Part shown: positions 60,965-64,000 of the stretch, one piece after another | Layout of the letters: every line of letters begins with the position of its first letter | How positions within the stretch are numbered: the first letter of the stretch is position 1 | Assembly (NCBI RefSeq): GCF_020510705.1 | Contig: NZ_CP075184.1 | Coordinates: 2,356,001 to 2,420,000 of the forward strand | Source of the DNA: Acidovorax radicis | Lineage (GTDB): Bacteria > Pseudomonadota > Gammaproteobacteria > Burkholderiales > Burkholderiaceae_C | Length of the DNA: 64,000 bases | Direction of reading: 5' to 3' | Translations under genes and position numbers: made by a program | The notes under the pieces: generated by a model | What the model saw: only the letters and a program-made list of their open reading frames with translations | What the model was told of the DNA's origin: nothing | Database searches by the model: none

Positions 60965-61525
60965 GTGCCTGATGCCGCCCCTGGCCACGGCCATGCGCTG
61001 TTCGACACCGCCATCGGCACCTGCGGCATGGCCTGGCGTCCGGGCGGCATCGTGGCCGTGCAATTGCCCGAGGCGGATGCCGAGGCGACCCGGGCGCGTT
61101 TGCTGCGCAGCCATACACACTGCGCGCAGTTTGCGGAGCCTCCCGCCACCGTGCGCAGCGCCATCGAAGGTATCCAGGCGCTGCTGGCGGGGCAACCCCG
61201 CGACCTGTGCGAGGTGCCGCTCGATATGTCCGGCATCTCGCCGTTTCACCAGCAGGTGTATGCCATTGCCCGGGCCATACCGCCGGGCCAGACGCGTACC
61301 TATGGCGAGGTGGCAGAGCAACTGGGCGGCAAGGGCCTGTCGCGCGCCGTGGGGCAGGCGCTGGGGCTGAACCCGTTTGCGCCCGTGGTGCCGTGCCATC
61401 GCGTGCTGGCGGCGGGCGACCGGCCCGGCGGCTTTTCGGCCGGAGGCGGCGCGCTGACTAAGCTGCGCATGCTGCAGATTGAAGGCGCTTGCCCGGGGGG
61501 AACACCATCGCTGTTTGATTGGTAA
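60965..61525 (+). CDS. ogt: Methylated-DNA--protein-cysteine S-methyltransferase (Ogt type)
   Basis: The 186-aa protein repairs O6-alkylguanine by moving the alkyl group to its own Cys. The acceptor motif PCHRV is present (PVVPCHRVLAAGDRPGGFSAGG), as are the DNA-binding helix (RTYGEVAEQLGGKGLSRAVGQALG) and the preceding SPFHQQVYAIARAIPPGQ. There is no Ada N-terminal domain. The start is GTG 60965, with AAGGAGGGG about ten bases upstream. It lies about 2 kb from the AidB-like gene. Confidence 0.93.
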   Translation: MPDAAPGHGHALFDTAIGTCGMAWRPGGIVAVQLPEADAEATRARLLRSHTHCAQFAEPPATVRSAIEGIQALLAGQPRDLCEVPLDMSGISPFHQQVYAIARAIPPGQTRTYGEVAEQLGGKGLSRAVGQALGLNPFAPVVPCHRVLAAGDRPGGFSAGGGALTKLRMLQIEGACPGGTPSLFDW

Positions 61526-61688
61526 CTGATCGTTTCAGTTCTTGGTGGATTGCCTTTACCCTGAAAAAGACCTCTCTGGTGGTCTGTTCGGCAGCGCACA
61601 GACTCGCGGCCCCGGCCCCTTGTACAAGAGGATCGGAGCGCAGCCGCAATGCGGTTGCGCCATTCACCTTGTGTACCAGGAGCCGCCC

Positions 61689-61931
61689 ATGTCCCATCCA
61701 TCCACCCTTGTCTCTGCGTGGGACACGTCTTGCGTAGGGCAGCCAGCAGACATGTCGCTGCTGGAGCTTTCCCACCTGGGTGAACATCTGGTGCATTGCG
61801 GCGCTTTGCGGGGGCCGCTGGACCAGTTTCTTGCTGGCGCTGCATGGCTGCAGGCCCTGGTAGCAGAACATGTGGTGACTGTTGCACTCTTGGTTACGTT
61901 GGCGGTGGGGGCCGTATCGCTGGTGCGATAG
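61689..61931 (+). CDS. Hypothetical protein with C-terminal membrane helix, 80 aa
   Basis: ATG 61689 has CCAGGAG upstream. The protein (MSHPSTLVSAWDTSCVGQ...) ends in one predicted helix (HVVTVALLVTLAVGAVSLV) after a short amphipathic region. I do not recognise it. It ends 11 bases before the cyclic beta-glucan synthase start and is probably co-transcribed with it. Confidence 0.58.
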   Translation: MSHPSTLVSAWDTSCVGQPADMSLLELSHLGEHLVHCGALRGPLDQFLAGAAWLQALVAEHVVTVALLVTLAVGAVSLVR

Positions 61932-61942
61932 GGGGCGTGCGC

Positions 61943-64000
61943 ATGGGCTTACGTACACCATGGCCCTGGGTTCCTGCCGCGCTGGACCGCATGCTCGATG
62001 CCCGGGCAGGCTTGGTGCTGGAGCCCCTGCGGGCCGAAGTGTTTGGCGTGGTCCGCTTCGAAGAGCATGGCCGGCACCTGGGCGCCTCCCACGACGCAGG
62101 CAAGGCACCCTTCGGCCGCACCACGTTCTACCCGCGCCTGCAGAGCAACATCCGTGCGCTGCGGGCCGCATACCGCTACCTTTTTGACGCACCGCATGAC
62201 GAGCATGCCATCAGCCCCGCCGCCGAATGGCTGTTTGACAACTTCCACCTGATCGAAAGCCAGCTCAAGGAGATCCGCGCCGGGCTGCCGCCGCGTTACT
62301 ACCGCTCGTTGCCGGTGCTCAAAGATGCACCGCTGGTGGGCCTGCCGCGTGTGTACGGTGTGGCGTGGTCGTTTGTGGCCCACACCGACAGCGCGTTTGA
62401 TGAATCGCTGTTGATGCACTACCTCAATGCCTACCAGCAGACCTGCGAGCTGAGCCAGGGGGAGCTGTGGGCGCTGCCCACCACTTTGCGCGTGGTGCTC
62501 ATCGAAAACCTGCGCCGCCTGGCCGAGCGCCTGGCCAGCCACAAGGCCGCGCAGGAGCTGGCCAGCCTGTGCGCCGCCCGTAGCAAGGACCTGAGCGTGT
62601 TGACGCTGGATGCGGCCTGCGCGGCGATGGACAGGCGTGGCGTGGCCCCGGTGTTCCTCGCTCATCTGGCGCAGTCGATGGTGGGGCGCGGCACGTTAGG
62701 TGGGCATACCGCTGCAGGCACGCCGTCGCCCGTGCAGCAGTGGTTGTTGACCGCTGTGCCCGACCTGGTGGCGCTGCAGGCCCAGCAGCAGATCAACCAG
62801 GCGGCGGACCAACTGAGCATGGGCAATGCCGTCACGGCGCTGCGGCTGATTGGTGCGGCTGACTGGTCCGACATCATCAGCCAGACCAGCCTGGTGCTGC
62901 GCGCCATGCTGCAGTCGCCCGTGTTCGCGGCCGAAGATGAGGCTACGCGCAACACCACCTTGCACGGCATTGAAAATCTGTCGGCCCGCAGCGGGCAGGG
63001 CGAGGCCGCTGTGGCGCAGGCGCTGCTGGTGCTGATGTCGGGCGCCGACGGTGAGCCTCGGGATGAGCCTGGAGGTGCGCAGGCGTTGGCGGGCTATTGG
63101 CTGCAAGGCGCCGGGCGCGGCCAGCTGGAGCATGCCCTGGGTGCGCGCCGCCATGCCACCGATGCAGTGGCCCTGTGGCGTTCTGCCGTGGGCTTGTCAC
63201 GCGTGCCGCTGTACCTGGGCGCTTTGCTGTTGGGCTCGCTCGGCCTGCTGGCCTGGCTGACGGTGCCCTTGTGGGGTGCTTCGCCAGGGCCCGCAGCCAG
63301 CGCAGCCCATCTTGCAGGCCTGGCGTTGCTGGCCGTCTTGATGCTGCTGCCCGTGTCCGAGATCGTGGTGGCTGTGGTCAACCGGCTCATTGGCGAATCC
63401 GTCCGGCCCACCTACATGCCACGCTACCTGCTGCCAGCGGGCATTCCGGCATCGGCACGCGTGCTGGTGGCCATCCCGGCGCTGCTCAGCAGCACCGGCA
63501 CCATCGACCGGCTGGTGCACCGCCTGCACCTGCATTTCCTGGCCAACCCCGAGCCCTGTGCCCAGTTTGCGCTGCTGACCGACGGTGTAGATGCCGATGT
63601 GCAAGACCTGCCCGAAGATGGCGCGCTGCTGGCCCATGCCCAGGGCTTGATGCAGGCACTGAATGCGCAGCACCCGACCGCCACGGGCAGTGCCCCGCGT
63701 TTTGTGCTGCTGCACCGCGCGCGCACCTACAGCCCCACGCAGCAGCAGTGGATTGGGTGGGAGCGCAAGCGCGGCAAGCTCGAACAGCTGGTGGCCGCGC
63801 TCTCTACCGGGGTGTCGGAGGCGTTCATCGATATGGGCGAACTCTCGCACCTCGCACCACAGACCCGCTATGTGCTCACGCTCGACAGCGATACGCAGCT
63901 GCCACCGGGCCGCCTGCGCAGCCTGGTGGGTGTGGCTGAGCATCCCGAGAACCAGCCCCGTCTGGATGCCGGCGGCCAGCGCGTGGTGCAGGGCTACGGC
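61943..64000 (+). CDS. ndvB: Cyclic beta-1,2-glucan synthase (NdvB/Cgs family), N-terminal part
   Basis: The frame runs open from ATG 61943 to the window edge, giving 686 residues of a protein whose family members usually exceed 2,700. The N-terminus contains LVGLPRVYGVAWSFVAHTDSAFDE. Two membrane segments follow (VPLYLGALLLGSLGLLAWLTV and LAGLALLAVLMLLPVSEIVV). A glycosyltransferase-84 region then begins, with GWERKRGKLEQL and the DxD-like YVLTLDSDTQLPPG. The phosphorylase and GH94 domains lie beyond the window. It would make periplasmic cyclic glucans from UDP-glucose, important for osmotic adaptation. GTG 61937 is an alternative start. Confidence 0.9.
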   Translation, partial: MGLRTPWPWVPAALDRMLDARAGLVLEPLRAEVFGVVRFEEHGRHLGASHDAGKAPFGRTTFYPRLQSNIRALRAAYRYLFDAPHDEHAISPAAEWLFDNFHLIESQLKEIRAGLPPRYYRSLPVLKDAPLVGLPRVYGVAWSFVAHTDSAFDESLLMHYLNAYQQTCELSQGELWALPTTLRVVLIENLRRLAERLASHKAAQELASLCAARSKDLSVLTLDAACAAMDRRGVAPVFLAHLAQSMVGRGTLGGHTAAGTPSPVQQWLLTAVPDLVALQAQQQINQAADQLSMGNAVTALRLIGAADWSDIISQTSLVLRAMLQSPVFAAEDEATRNTTLHGIENLSARSGQGEAAVAQALLVLMSGADGEPRDEPGGAQALAGYWLQGAGRGQLEHALGARRHATDAVALWRSAVGLSRVPLYLGALLLGSLGLLAWLTVPLWGASPGPAASAAHLAGLALLAVLMLLPVSEIVVAVVNRLIGESVRPTYMPRYLLPAGIPASARVLVAIPALLSSTGTIDRLVHRLHLHFLANPEPCAQFALLTDGVDADVQDLPEDGALLAHAQGLMQALNAQHPTATGSAPRFVLLHRARTYSPTQQQWIGWERKRGKLEQLVAALSTGVSEAFIDMGELSHLAPQTRYVLTLDSDTQLPPGRLRSLVGVAEHPENQPRLDAGGQRVVQGYG

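Noticed and set aside
61542-61688. Longer start for the 80-aa membrane protein
   Set aside because: The upstream part of the frame has no coding character and lacks a ribosome-binding site; CCAGGAG before 61689 is better.

Overview
The window looks like chromosomal DNA of a high-GC betaproteobacterium of the Comamonadaceae, most likely Acidovorax or a close relative. The grounds are the codon use, the betaproteobacterial IF-1, the full hut pathway, the LivFGHM transporter types, and seven copies of a dispersed palindromic repeat (core CTAGCGCTTTATCCATAAGCGCTAG) that I associate from memory with this group. This assignment is inferred from the sequence alone.

Layout. 1-1013: IS1182-type transposase running off the left edge. 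1123-1553: a broken small ORF and a 25-base copy of a tmRNA 3' end, which looks like the distal attachment scar of an island lying to the left. 1699-2752: three small orphan ORFs. 2901-5789: Spy-like lipoprotein, a signal-less partial paralog of it, and an OmpR/sensor-kinase pair. 6194-21670: histidine-utilisation cluster, made of a NitT/TauT-type ABC transporter, hutC, hutH, hutU, an IclR regulator, a polar amino-acid ABC transporter, a PhyH-type dioxygenase, hutD, hutI, hutF and hutG. Two palindromic sites, before the transporter and before hutH, are probable HutC operators. 22106-25730: psd, and divergently a sedolisin-type protease with three Ig-like repeats.

25775-30615: a minus-strand liv-type ABC operon. 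31062-38832: HPP/CBS membrane protein, infA, tRNA-Pro, a DUF1624 acyltransferase-like protein, a parvulin PPIase, bolA, yciB, msrB-selO and a Crp/Fnr regulator. 39095-53893: acyl-CoA ligase, a second liv-type ABC operon, oleate hydratase, a 268-bp MITE, FadB/J-type protein, thiolase and acyl-CoA dehydrogenase; together these make a plausible fatty-acid uptake and beta-oxidation block. 53893-61525: small membrane protein, two SDRs, PaaI-type thioesterase, MDR oxidoreductase, ElaA-type GNAT, AidB-like protein, GST-like protein and Ogt. 61689-64000: a small membrane protein and the N-terminal part of a cyclic beta-glucan synthase, cut by the window edge.

The most interesting signals are: (1) the second liv-type transporter, where LivF has Arg for the Walker A Lys and LivG has Ala for the signature Gly, two changes that would fall in the same composite ATP site; (2) an IclR/ABC/dioxygenase module inside the hut cluster; (3) the tmRNA-type attachment scar; (4) a well-defined MITE with TIRs and TSD; (5) dispersed repeats apparently absorbed into the reading frames of selO and an AidB-like gene; and (6) hexanucleotide arrays inside hutD and upstream of selO.
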